A DNA stretch of 28,330 nucleotides from NCBI GenBank assembly GCA_003427395.1, contig BFEA01000310.1, forward strand, positions 1,372,435 through 1,400,764. The letters are read 5' to 3'. The notes under the pieces are model-generated. The model saw only the letters and a list, made by a program, of their open reading frames with translations. It did not search any database and had not been told where the DNA came from. Numbering within the stretch: the first letter of the stretch is position 1; each line of letters opens with the position of its first letter. A program made the translations under genes and the position numbers. The DNA comes from Chara braunii. Its lineage: Eukaryota > Streptophyta > Charophyceae > Charales > Characeae. Positions 8,215-17,860 of the stretch are shown here, in pieces.

Positions 8215-8359
8215 GTTGCTGCTTGCAATCAGGAGAGAGCTACTTATGCGCTCCTACCCGACCCGCCTGGTCGATTCCACTTTCTGGCGTTTCGGCAGGA
8301 AATTGGGTGGTGCGGTCTTAGAGGTGATAGGAGCCTGTGTCTCAACTAGGGCTTGGTAG
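8204..8359 (+). pseudogene. C-terminal tail of PLE RT (shifted frame)
   Basis: After the G-run, the neighbouring frame reads on with protein-like basic/aromatic sequence, including LLMRSYPTRLVDSTFWRF. It stops at TAG 8357-8359. The last five codons lie inside the right pLTR, so the element's coding region overlaps its terminal repeat by about 18 bases. No zinc finger or C-terminal GIY-YIG follows, confirming that the only nuclease is N-terminal. Confidence 0.7.
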
Positions 8360-9765
8360 GCTTACCAAGCAATGGTTATTACGCTGGCTTCTGTTTTTCC
8401 TTACCTTTTTTCTGACCTTTTTTCTTACCTTTTTTCGACAGGTATCTCCACGCGTACGGTAGGATGATATTTTTTGGGGGGTCGCTGTTTGATTACCTGT
8501 TAGGCTGTTTCTGATGACTCAGATTAGGCCGATAGCGGGGTGCGAAGGCCTCTTGCTTTTTTCCGATGCTGGGATGACTTTACCGTGGATTTTGCACTGG
8601 CTTCTGTTTGTTTCTTACCTTTTTCGATAGGTACCTCCACACCTATGGTAGGATGTTATTTTTTTGGGGTTGGCTGTCTGATATTTGCTTCTGATGACTC
8701 AGATCATGCCGGTAGCGGGGTGCATACACTGCATAGGCCTCTTGTTTTTTTCCGAGGCTGGGATGACTTTACCGTTTGTTCTGACGGGCACCAGAGTCCC
8801 TTATGGCCAACACTGGGCCTCCCCTGGGCCCAAAGTGCGGGGATTTAAGTACCATGCACTGCAAAGTCTGCCTCTCATCGTGCTTTTGCGATCGTGCTGA
8901 GACGGTTGTGTTATGCACAGGCGACGCCGATGCTCCGTGATCTGACTCCGGGTCTCCCGTCAGCGGTGTTCCTTCTGCCATCTCTGGTGCTTGTGACACC
9001 CTGGTCCATTCGGGAACAGGGAGGCGTTCGTTGCGCTGCCGGTAGAGACTGTTTCGACATCGGGAGCTTGTGCGAGCAAGGAGTGCCTGTTTCGATCTGC
9101 TTGTGTTCTGTGTGTGTGTTTGTTTGTGTTTGTCTGTGTGCAGGACTTCCAGCGTTGGGCGATGTCTGCTGCTGACATACATGACTTCTCAGTTATGTGT
9201 GCTGGATATGCAACTATCGTGAGGCATGTGCTGCCACCATACTGGATGTACGATATCGTTAACGGGAGTTCGATCATGGTCATGTNNNNNNNNNNNNNNN
9301 NNNNNNNNNNNNNNNNNNNNNNNNNNNNNNNNNNNNNNNNNNNNNNNNNNNNNNNNNNNNNNNNNNNNNNNNNNNNNNNNNNNNNNNNNNNNNNNNNNNN
9401 NNNNNNNNNNNNNNNNNNNNNNNNNNNNNNNNNNNNNNNNNNNNNNNNNNNNNNNNNNNNNNNNNNNNNNNNNNNNNNNNNNNNNNNNNNNNNNNNNNNN
9501 NNNNNNNNNNNNNNNNNNNNNNNNNNNNNNNNNNNNNNNNNNNNNNNNNNNNNNNNNNNNNNNNNNNNNNNNNNNNNNNNNNNNNNNNNNNNNNNNNNNN
9601 NNNNNNNNNNNNNNNNNNNNNNNNNNNNNNNNNNNNNNNNNNNNNNNNNNNNNNNCTGAGAATCGGTTCTCCGGTTTGGTGTGCGCGACGACTCGTTTTC
9701 CATTGGAGTATATTCAGATGTCGTCCTCATGCTTATGCTGTCTATGCCGGGCAGTCTTCACTTTT
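8342..9765 (+). repeat. Right pLTR (direct repeat copy 2, gapped)
   Basis: Matches 1390-2717 from TCAACTAGGGCTTGGTAG to TCTTCACTTTT, after which the sequences part completely. Differences are substitutions, an 8-bp gain near 8500, an 11-bp gain near 8725 and loss of about 36 bp near 8838. A run of 370 N replaces what is 259 bp (2349-2607) in the left copy, so the gap length is only an estimate. The TATA box and ribozyme should lie inside the gap. Confidence 0.85.
9286..9655. other. Assembly gap (N)
   Basis: 370 consecutive N inside the right pLTR. It corresponds to the TATA/hammerhead segment of the left pLTR. Confidence 0.99.
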
Positions 9766-9889
9766 TACCTTCAGTCGCCCAAACCTTCCCCCCCAAAATT
9801 GTTCTTTCTGCATTTTTTTTCCTTCGAGGGGGTGGGGCTGGGGTTGCGCCGCCCCATGGGACTTCCGGAATCCCCAACCTCCCTCCCCA

Positions 9890-9975
9890 CTGGCCGCCAT
9901 GCGGCCACGAAGTCGCGTGGCCGCGCGGACATGTCCGCGGGGACGTGGACCTGGCCGCGGCCGCGAACTTCGCCG
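9890..9975. repeat. GC-rich palindromic motif cluster (GCGGCCGC type)
   Basis: GCGGCC/GGCCGC and GGACATGTCC words occur in both orientations, immediately downstream of the PLE. The style matches the cluster at 440-533, on the other side of the PLE. Whether the two are termini of one element split by the PLE cannot be decided by eye. Confidence 0.4.
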
Positions 9976-10039
9976 CCTTGGCCGCCACCGGGAAAAAATC
10001 GTAGGTCACCATCATTCCTGAATTTGAAGTTTTAACAGC

Positions 10040-11420
10040 AGCGTGGCGTTCCAATGACCGTGCCTCAAAATAGGTGTTCCGGGCCGAAGTCTATGGTCTC
10101 CGATCAAATGCCGTACCAAACGGCCCAAGTATTCCAGGCGAGTATCCGTTCCAGATTATCAGCGAGGAGCCTTAGTCGGTCCATCCAATGGCGAGCCGAT
10201 GAAGAAAAGAAGATGAATAAGCCGAGATGCAGCGTGCCGTACATACACCGTACCGGTTACCTTACTCAAATAATAGGACTAGACCACCGTATGCTGCCTA
10301 CATTACAATGCCTGTGCCAAACCAATGGCCGTACTTGAACGGGAGATCAAAATTATGGCGTCAGGTCCCAATGTTGTACCAAGGAATAATAATACTCTAC
10401 CGCAGTGAACCGTCCTAATGTCAAAGCAATAACTGCGGCAAGGTGACGACTATATGAGAATAATGCCATCAACCGTGGTAGGCCGTAAGGGTCCCCACCC
10501 AGACCAAATACCGAACCAAACAAAAGATGTGTCGTGCCAGAACCGGACCAGTATCCTTACCAATCAGAAGCGGCGGTTGCAACCAGAAAATCAGTCCCAC
10601 TGTCCCGGCTGCCGATGTAACCAAGATACATCCCACAGAAGGTGTCTGAATAATTAATAGTCGATAGCACAGGTCACTCAGCATGCCATAGGAAATCAGG
10701 AGGATACGGAGATCGCACACTCAATACCCCCGGTTTATGACAAGGGTAATAATTAGGGAAAATCCGGTAAATTTTAATAAATAGAGGAAATCCGTTAAAA
10801 TCAATAAGGACAAATAAATAGATAAATTCAGGTTTAAATCATTGAGACCGTGATTGGATAGAAAATGTTAAATAATCATTTAATTATTTATTTTTCAATT
10901 CCTTTTTCCGTTTTCAATTTTACTGGTGATTTTTAATTCCACCATTAAATAAAATAAAATTGGAGGCTCGTCCTCTCGCCAACTGGTCAGCGTGAAAAAA
11001 GCCGCGCGAAGGCCTACAAGCATTCCTTCGCGTCATGGCTGGCCAACCCAAAGACAGTCTCAGAACAGACGAAAAAGCTAGTTGTCAGGCGCGGTAAAGG
11101 CGGCCGTTCATCTTATTAAGTGAAAGGGTTAGTTCCTGCGGTCGACACAGGGGATTTTAGAGTTCCTCTGACGACCCCTAATTTTCCCTGACGGTCCCGA
11201 CAAGAGTACCCGACGAATCTTAACCGGGCATTCGGTTGAGGGACGAATTCCTTGTATTTCGGGTGGCCGACTGGTCTGCGGCCGCCCGGCAACGGGTTCA
11301 AACACACACAGGGTCAATGGGTACTGTACACGGGTAGGGACCGATCTAGGGATCGAGCCCCGGGATCTGCGCCTGTCGCCGGTTAAGGTGAAAAGCGTTT
11401 CATTTGTCACTTCACAGACT
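10040..11420. other. Non-coding repeat-rich stretch
   Basis: No gene is supported. From 10060 to 10420 short words such as CCGTACC, TACCAA and their complements recur. From 10740 to 10960 the sequence is AT-rich with diverged direct repeats around GGAAAATCCGGTAAA and GGAAATCCGTTAAA. From 10961 to 11420 it is GC-rich with GACCCC/GGGGTC-type words. A 13-base likeness to a tRNA-Pro primer-binding site occurs at 10961, but no LTRs frame it. Confidence 0.4.
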
Positions 11421-11700
11421 AAGTTTGTCTCTCCACGTTCAACAGGAATTCCTCTACTTCTTTTTTTTTTTTTTTCAATTGATATGTGCTCAACTTCAAC
11501 CTGCACCCCATACTCTTGCAATTTGCAGTATTCGCATGCTGAACGTTTTTGTTTGTTTCTCCTTTTTTTTTAATATATGGAAGTTGAGAATGTCCAGTTC
11601 CGATCATCAGCCAACTCAATTGTCAATGCCTGTGTAGTGGATATGATAAATACATTATTAGCCTGCTGGCTACCTGACAATTCGCGATGTATGTGCTGGT

Positions 11701-11741
11701 CTGTGTGTGTTTGTGTGTGTGGGGGGGGGGGGGGGCGGGGC

Positions 11742-11791
<50 letters not shown>

Positions 11792-11935
11792 GTGGGATAA
11801 TTAGACTCCGTAGAGGGAGGAGGTGGAGGAGGAAGAAGAAAGAGGAGAAGGAGGGACAGAAGAAGCACGAGAGCAGCAGCAGCAGCACAAGAAGAAGAAG
11901 AAGAAGAAGAAGAAGAAGAAGAAGAATGGAAGAAA
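11701..11935. repeat. (GT)n, poly(G), (GA)n, GGA/GAA microsatellites
   Basis: A TG tract runs into a G-run (11720-11735), then a long (GA)n (11743-11789), then purine-rich GGA, GAAG and AAG repeats to 11928. It is strand-asymmetric polypurine sequence that could form triplexes. All open frames here are artefacts. Confidence 0.9.
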
Positions 11936-11998
11936 CTTCAGTAAAGTAGCAATGCCAATGGCTGCAACCTGCAAGTCCACCCTTACAAATAAGTCTAT

Positions 11999-12084
11999 AC
12001 AAGCACCTGCATGGACATCACCATGATAGCTCAAATAACTTCCTACAAGCACCTGCCTGTACATCACCATATTAACTCAAACGT
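11999..12084. repeat. 46-bp tandem duplication
   Basis: A unit starting ACAAGCACCTGC and containing ACATCACCAT and CTCAAA repeats at 11999 and 12045 with a few substitutions. A (GAA)n tract (12096-12126) follows shortly after. Confidence 0.75.
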
Positions 12085-12151
12085 GCAGGACGAGGTGGAG
12101 GAAGAAGAAGAAGAAGAAGAAGAAGTAATTATCCTCAATCACGGCACTTAC

Positions 12152-12588
12152 CTAAGACGTATTTGTGTGTAGTCGACCAACAAGTTGTCACAGAATTGTC
12201 CATTGTCGTTAGGTTTGGAGTCGGGAGAGCACTGCGACGTGCTGAAGCTGAATCCAGATTCACATGACATTGTCATGTTGTCATCCTTCCGGTAGCTACA
12301 TATCAAGCGCAGGCGAGCCGTGTCATTGTAGCTGTCGTCACTGCTGCACCTTGCTAGCAAATCTGCATGATTGCAGGCGTCAAACAAAAGACAGGCAAAC
12401 CAATTGAGAGTGCTAAACCACCAGTACATCCAGCTATCGGCCGCGGGCCATTTTCGGAGGCTGCGCCGCCACCAATTCAATTTATCTACTGCGCTGGGCC
12501 TCCGAAAATTCCGTAGGCGACGAGTTTTCTTTTCAGCAACTTGAAGTCTGGGGCCGTTTACTATGGGTTTAAAACATATCGAGTTCAA
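12152..12588 (-). CDS. Possible exon of an unrecognised Cys-rich protein
   Basis: A 145-codon open frame on the minus strand ends at a strong splice-donor consensus (CTTAG|GTAAGT, donor GT at 12151-12150). The last 70 codons look genuinely protein-like, with spaced cysteines (LARCSSDDSYNDTARLRLIC, then CESG, QCSPDS, QFCDN). This could be a disulphide-rich extracellular segment. A candidate acceptor (pyrimidine-rich, ending CATGCAG) would start the exon near 12362, leaving the Trp/Arg-rich first half as intron. I do not recognise the family and see no partner exon. It could also be a transposon fragment. Confidence 0.3.
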
Positions 12589-13730
12589 AACAGTTGGCCC
12601 CTTGGGTGAGTCTTTGGTGATGGTGCCTGATGCTAAGTCGGGCTGCTACTGGTGTATATGGTAAGGGCATGACGCTGAGGCCTGGGCCCACAGTGAACAT
12701 GGAAAGCCACTATCAAAATGGGCAGTCGGAGGTTCGCTAGCCTTCGAAGGAAGCTTGGTGAACTTGTGAACTGGTGGTTTAAAAAGAAGGGAAAAAAAAA
12801 CAGAAAATGGAAGAGTTCAACTCACCAAGCTTAGGAGGGAACTCCCACCAAACCAATGAACACATTCCTTTCTCACTGGAGACAGTTTTCAGATTTGGTT
12901 ACAGTTACAGTGCAACAGCAGTCAGGACCGGCACTGGTTTTCTCATCCTTTTTCTTGTGAGACCCGATCGTTTCCTCATAAAGTTTTCATTTTGGTAAAC
13001 AATCTTTCACCCTCCTCACAAGTTTCTTCCTTTTCTATGGAAAGTTTAGTTCTATGAATGTTTAGTTTTAACGGTATTTGTACCTTAAGATTGTTAGTTT
13101 TCTTCTGCTCGTTTGAATGTTACTTTTAACTGTACTCATAGCTCGAAATAGCTCGAAACAGCTTGAAATAGTTAGTTTTCCCCTTCACGACTGATGGTAT
13201 AATGGGCTAGGGTAGACGTTAGGGTAGAAGTTTTAAGTATCTGTCTGTCTATCATGTTGTTACTCGGGAGAGACATTCCTGCTGTCCGGACCTATATCCG
13301 GCTGGAGTTGCCGGGTCTGGAATTCGGCCTGCTGCTATCTTTTGTAAGGGACACTGGGCCCGTTTCCCAGCTTAATCACAAAGACAGTGACAACTTTCAA
13401 AAAAAAAAAAAAGAAAAAAAAAAAGAAGGGAACTCCCCCTCGCAAATTTAGACGAACTGGTCCAGTACTTTTACCAGCCATTTTTCTACTATGTGTCAGT
13501 GCTTGCGCTGCTTCTAGCGGACTCTGGCTGGCTGGATGTACTGGCATGCAGGTTCACAACAAAGCATCAACTTGATGGTAAAAGTTGTGCATAAAACGAA
13601 TCTCGTGCATGGCCCTTTTTGCCTCGATGTATTTGTTTTGGTGCACCAGCAGGCTGGTACATCCCACGGACGCAGTGTAAGCGCTGCCTTCTACCTTGAA
13701 GTTCTTAACCCGAAAAAAGGGTACGTACCT
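12589..13730. other. No gene seen
   Basis: AT-rich to mixed sequence with A-runs (13399-13427) and short repeats of AGCTCGAAATAGCTCGAAAC type (13140-13170). Open frames are short and lack motifs. Confidence 0.4.
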
Positions 13731-13736
13731 TGTATA

Positions 13737-13781
13737 CGAATACAACGTACGGGGTACGGGGTATGGGGTACGTTGTATTCG
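13737..13781. repeat. 14-bp inverted repeat, GTACGTTGTATTCG arms
   Basis: CGAATACAACGTAC (13737-13750) and its exact complement (13768-13781) enclose a 17-base loop of GGGGTAC/GGGGTAT words. The same 14-mer arm occurs alone at 21157-21170, so it is a dispersed element end. Confidence 0.7.
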
Positions 13782-13846
13782 AAAACAAAGAAGTATGTTA
13801 TATAACGAATTTTAGGGTACAACTTTTCAGAAGCCTGTAGTACTAT

Positions 13847-14195
13847 GTATCCCCCGCGGCCGCTGCCAGGCGCGGTCGAGGCCGCGGAGGCAGCCATGTC
13901 TGCGACCCCGCGGTCATGGGAAAACCAAAAAAAAAAAACAATTTGAAAAATGCTGGGAACAAAATATGCTATGCACAAAAATAAACTGAACAACTTTTGC
14001 CTTATGGTCATATCCAGAAACTTAACGAAATTTGAAATAAGAAAAACAAAAACGTTTTATAGTAAACCCTAAACCGAAAAAATAAAATAAACAGCTTTTG
14101 CTTCAGGAAATTTAGTTTTTGAAATTTTAAAGCCGGTCGGGATCCCGAACGCACGCCGAGTTTGACCCCGCGGTCACCCGCAGTCATGACCACGT
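13847..14195. mobile_element. Small TIR-like element with GACCCCGCGGTC motif
   Basis: GACCCCGCGGTCATG (13902 region) and GACCCCGCGGTCACCC (14163 region), plus GCGGTCGAGG and GCAGTCATGACC words, border about 300 bp of AT-rich sequence. Termini are imprecise and no target duplication was found. It is probably a decayed MITE. Confidence 0.4.
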
Positions 14196-14619
14196 TACCT
14201 CCATGGTTTTTTTTTTCCCTTCCCTCGAATTCGGTTGGGAATTTCGCCAAGATCCTCCAGCAAAAGTTGTTTGTATTGCAATTTTGTACAACATACTTTT
14301 TTTTTGGATTTTTCATGAGTTTGTTTTAAAATCTAAATTCCGCAAAATCAGTAAATGGAATGACATTGTTTCTACCGGGCGATTGGTGCCTACACATTTC
14401 TCAGACCCCACCCTTGAAAGCCCACCAATTTCTCACGTGATCAGGAGCTTCCGACTACCAATCAAAAATTTCAAGGTTCATATCATACTCCATCATCTCG
14501 ACATACAGTCTTCAGGAAACGGAGACACAGAGCATGGATCCCCAAGCTGATCTCCTAGAGACCTTCCTACTCAGGAAGGTTAAGAGTATCAGAGACCAAA
14601 CCATGGATAATCTTTTAGC

Positions 14620-15337
14620 CAGAACTCGGCATCGAAGACTTGGAATTTGACCCGAAGGAATGGATATGGATATGGAAACAGAGCAAACCCGGGAAAGCAA
14701 GAAGGATCTTCGAGCACGACGTAAAATTCGGTAATGACCTCGGGGTGCAGACCACAGATCCAAACCCCGGGCTAATAGAGAAATTATGGAGAAATATCCT
14801 GAGTCTCCGCTCCACAACCTCAGTCACCATGCCCCGGACTACTAATTACCTCCTCATCAGACCCGTAAAAGTCCGACCTATGCAGTGGCTCATGGCACGC
14901 GCCGCCCTACCCGTTAACCAGTGCCTCCGCAAAAGGAGGAAACAGTCCGATCTAAATAGCTCAGCAAACACTGTGTTCTGTGCAACAACAGTGCACCTGA
15001 AGGTATTCCTCGCTGCATTCTCTTTTGCCCTGAAGCGGCCATTGGATCTCCCACCACCTTCTCCACACCTGGAACAAGGTCCTGGAGCTATGGTCTACCC
15101 TCTTCTCCTCACCACCTCCCAACGCCTCCCCGTTAACTACCTTACTTCTCACTAACACTTCCAGGAATCTCAAAGGCCGCACAGAAATCTGGTTCAAACT
15201 TCAAACTACTCAGGAAGTCGGCACTCTGGGTCAAATGGAAGTGCATATGCATATGGACAATCGACAGAAAAGAGGTGGCAAGAGAGGAAATGTGGTCTCT
15301 ACTACTGAGCATGGCTGAATCCTGTGTCGACCTCGTA
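14620..15337 (+). pseudogene. Degenerate LINE ORF2 3' end (zf-RVT-like)
   Basis: Three frames in succession give pieces of what looks like one non-LTR retrotransposon C-terminus. Frame one (from 14640) has WLMARAALPVNQCLRKR, the usual lead-in to the zinc-binding zf-RVT region. Frame two has HTWNKVLELWSTL near 15064. Frame three has KSALWVKWKCICIW and EEMWSLLLSM (15212-15320). Such W..L and ALW..W patterns follow the RT in plant-type LINEs. The expected CX2C...H..C cysteines are mostly lost. It is frameshifted at least twice and clearly dead. No RT catalytic core is upstream. Confidence 0.5.
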
Positions 15338-15654
15338 CGACATACGGGGATTCTGTTGTACGGCCGTTCGTACTGGCCCGTACGAAGTGCCAACCCACCT
15401 CCCCTAAAAAAAAAAAAGAACAATAAAATAAAAAATATATGGGCCTGTAGAGCGTTTTGTGCTCCCCCATCTTTTTTTTTTTTTTTGGTCTGTTTTATAT
15501 TTAAAAAAATATGAGAATCATAAAAACGGGAAAAACAAACAAAAAGTAGAAATAAAATTTGGTTGACTGATTGATTCGATTAAAAATAAATAAATAAATA
15601 AAAATTGGAGGGAGTGCACGCTCCCTCTGTCTCTCTGTCTCTCCCTGCACGCCA

Positions 15655-15951
15655 TGTGTGTGTGTCTGTGTGCGCGTGTGTGTATCTGTGCTGTGTGTGT
15701 GTGTGTGTGTGNGNGNGTGTGTGTGTGTGTGTGCGTGTGTGNGTNTGTGCCTGTGTGNGTGTGTGTGTGTGTGCANGTGTGTGTGTGTGTGTGTGTGNNT
15801 NTGTNTGTGNGNGNGTGTGTGTGTGTGCGCATTTGTGTGTGCGTGTGTGTCTGTGTGTTTGTGCGAGGGTGTGCGTGTGTGCGTGCGTGTGTGCCTGTGT
15901 GCGTGTGTTCGTGTGTTCGTGTGTTCGTGTGTGTGTGTGTGTGTGTGTGTG
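15655..15951. repeat. (TG)n microsatellite with unresolved bases
   Basis: TG dinucleotides with CG and TC interruptions, and about 20 scattered N between 15712 and 15812 showing poor assembly quality. It is followed by a GGGGAGGGGGTGACCCCCC hairpin. Confidence 0.9.
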
Positions 15952-15984
15952 CAGTCAGGGGAGGGGGTGACCCCCCACCACCAC

Positions 15985-16152
15985 CATTCAATCCATCAAT
16001 CAATCAATGAAATAGAATTAATATAAAAAAAAAGAAATTTTCAACGCCATTTGTTTTCCCCCGTTTACACAATCAATCAATCAAGCAGTCAGTCAATCAA
16101 TCAATCAATCAATCATTCAATCAATCAATCAAATTGAATCAATCAATCAATC
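15985..16152. repeat. (ATCA)n / (TCAA)n tracts
   Basis: Two ATCA/TCAA arrays (15990-16010 and 16072-16152) flank an A-rich spacer. The TG, GC-hairpin, ATCA order repeats that seen at 1015-1266. Confidence 0.85.
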
Positions 16153-16366
16153 TTTTTTTCTTTTTTTTCCTGACCAAAGAAGAGAAAAAAGTTTTTTTTT
16201 TTTTGTTTTTTGGTCTGGGGGATGAGCCCCGACATTTGTCACCCCCCCCCCCAAGGCCTCCTTTTCCCCCCATACGGCCGTTCGTATGGAACGTACGAAC
16301 CCCCGGGGGCCCGTTCGTATGGCCGTTCGAATGTACGAAGGGCCGGTATTAGTACGGGCGTATACA

Positions 16367-16620
16367 TAGGCTGAATCTGAAATCCTGAGCAGATGGCGAA
16401 AGATAACCTCAGCATCGAAGCACAGACTAGGAAAGCACACAATCAAGAGACAGGCATTGCTGAGAGGCTGGCTGTTACGGGGAAACATCCCTACCATAAC
16501 TGACAACAGGCTGATATGGAAGAAGTGGCACCAGTCAGAGCCCCAAGGCAACGGCCCCGGGCCCTCCAAGAAACACATTAAGAGGGGTCAATATGGAAGA
16601 CATGTAGCCCAGACAATCCC
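16367..16620 (+). pseudogene. Possible LINE remnant after the insertion
   Basis: The frame in phase with the last LINE piece stays open with basic, Trp-containing sequence such as HTIKRQALLRGWLLRG and NRLIWKKWHQSEPQ. This is compatible with a retroelement tail but carries no diagnostic motif. The link to 14620-15337 rests on frame and composition only. Confidence 0.3.
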
Positions 16621-16825
16621 AGAAAGGAAGCTGAACTTCCCTCGATTCTTGGTAAGCAGATATCCATTTGACAGGCCCGGCACGGTGCCCGTGAGGAGCA
16701 TGGTTTTCTTTCCTTCTTTGATCAGTTTCACTTTTGCGTTCGTGCATTTCTACCAGGAACAGAGTGCAAGCGCCGAGCGGGCCCTTGCAGCTGAAATGGG
16801 GCCCTCAGCCGAAATGGGGCCCTTT

Positions 16826-17310
16826 GATTGTCCGCAAGGCATGAAAGGAGTTCACCAACCTTCAACGTGCTGATCTCCAATCTCTGTATTCCGATTGGAA
16901 TGAAGAAAGTCGCGTCGTGGTAGCGCCTTGTGCGTGGAAAACAGTGTAGATTCCAGTTGCATAACCATTGGATTGTCCGCAAGGCATAAATTTAAGGAAA
17001 TTCTCGGGAAAGACTACGCCGGTGTCCAGTTGCATTTGATTACTAGGGAAAGAGAAGAGTTTAGCTTCCAGTTGCATTAGATCCGGGAACGAGTTTTCAG
17101 TACCCCAACGAGCAGCCGAATGGCACATTTGTTTTTCTCACTAGCTGGCTGCGACCTATGTCCTCCACACCTCGAATTTCCTGTTTCCGACGAGCAAAAT
17201 ATGTACAACTTTCCAGCTGAATTTGATTAGGCAACGGGTTCCGAGCACCCGAATGCACTGCCTCTGCCATGTTTGCTTTTCTCCCTCGCTGAGCGGCATG
17301 ACCTTTTTTC
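16826..17310. repeat. Diverged tandem repeats (TTCCAGTTGCAT units)
   Basis: TTGATTGTCCGCAAGGCAT-like words occur at 16824 and 16972. Units with CCAGTTGCAT, GGGAACGAGTT or GGCAACGGGTT, CCCAACGAG/CCCGAATG and CCATGTTTGCTTTTCTC-like segments recur at about 16950, 17025, 17070 and 17210. No gene was seen. Confidence 0.5.
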
Positions 17311-17346
17311 TTCTTCTTCTTTTTTTTTTTTTTAAATCGGGACAAG

Positions 17347-17402
17347 GCTCCAATCTATTCGTGGGGAGCACCACGTGCTGGGAACGGGGCCCAGCGTCCC
17401 AT
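17347..17402 (-). repeat. Short dispersed repeat, poly(A)-tailed on the minus strand (copy 1)
   Basis: Shares about 55 bp with 20249-20303, including TCTATT.GTGGGGAGC and CCAGCGT.CCAT. In both places a T-run lies just upstream on the plus strand (17318-17333; 20160-20172), so on the minus strand the unit ends in poly(A), as a SINE would. No A/B boxes were recognised. Confidence 0.5.
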
Positions 17403-17539
17403 ATGGAAATTTACATAGAATTTTGAAAGTTTGAGATACCAGGGCCATTACACGGCTTGACCTGCGGACACCGGACAAAAAATTTCATCTTTCCCATGTG
17501 GAGCCCAATAGAGACTCACACAGCGCATACACAGATTAC

Positions 17540-17860
17540 AACTGTTTAATTGCGGTGAGATTCACCCAAGTCTGAACTATAATCTCAGTCCCATACATTT
17601 AGGAAAGTGCTGGTTTGAGTATCCCCTAAGGCCCTAAGGGTAGTGCTCCCCCGCTCATTGCACCATTCAACTCTACCAGAAGTCTTACTGATACAAACTA
17701 TGGGCACGCGATGATGAGGACTTTGTCTGTTCTCCTGTCGTTGTAATTGCTGTCAGATTTATAAAGGTCTGCCCATCATCGCGGTCAGCTACATTTAGGC
17801 AAGTGCTATTGAGAGTTTGGCATTGCCCTCACGGTAGTTAGTGCTTGCTTCAAAGCATTG
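17540..17860. repeat. Diverged duplication with ACATTTAGG.AAGTGCT word
   Basis: ACATTTAGGAAAGTGCT (17596) and ACATTTAGGCAAGTGCT (17791) each precede about 50 bp of loosely similar sequence ending GGTAGT. No coding region was seen. Confidence 0.4.

Larger units (their letters stand above)
1390..9765 (+). mobile_element. Penelope-like retroelement with N-terminal GIY-YIG (degenerate copy)
   Basis: Two long direct repeats flank an internal region coding, in order, for a CCHC zinc-knuckle/coiled-coil/SAP-like protein, a GIY-YIG endonuclease, a linker and a reverse transcriptase with LPKHKD, FDIKDM, GVPMGK and VDD signatures. Direct pLTRs, a GIY-YIG nuclease and a hammerhead ribozyme are together diagnostic of PLEs. 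Most PLEs carry GIY-YIG after the RT; here it lies before, as in the permuted group reported from green algae and protists. The copy is inactive, with three frameshifts and an inserted 1.4-kb element. Subfamily assignment is inference. The left edge abuts a TCAA microsatellite, and the right edge is where the pLTRs stop matching. Confidence 0.85.
15338..16366. mobile_element. Insertion with CGTACGAA / ACGGCCGTTCGTA termini
   Basis: The left end (15338-15390) holds GTACGACATACGG and ACGGCCGTTCGTACTGG. The right end (16270-16366) holds CATACGGCCGTTCGTATGG, CGTACGAAC and GTACGAAGGGCC in the opposite sense. Between them are A/T runs, a long TG microsatellite and an (ATCA)n tract, with no transposase. 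It appears to interrupt the LINE remnant, as frame-compatible protein-like sequence resumes after 16366. Exact boundaries are uncertain. Confidence 0.55.

Noticed and set aside
1390-9765. LTR retrotransposon interpretation of the direct repeats
   Set aside because: The repeats lack TG..CA ends, a primer-binding site and a polypurine tract, and the internal region has no protease, integrase or RNase H. GIY-YIG plus PLE-type RT fits Penelope-like elements.
10961-10980. Retroviral or LTR-type primer-binding site (TGGAGGCTCGTCC, like tRNA-Pro)
   Set aside because: Only 12 of the first 13 bases fit and the rest diverges. No flanking LTR pair, polypurine tract or gag/pol sequence was seen.
11129-11521. 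130-codon minus-strand frame as a protein
   Set aside because: It is Arg/Pro/Gly-rich through GC-rich non-coding sequence with no motif, and it begins in an A/T run.
11670-11949. Poly-Leu, poly-Lys and Arg-Glu open frames
   Set aside because: They are translations of GA/GAA simple repeats with no surrounding gene.
14064-14080. Telomere-like CCCTAAACC word
   Set aside because: It is only about one and a half repeats, with no array.
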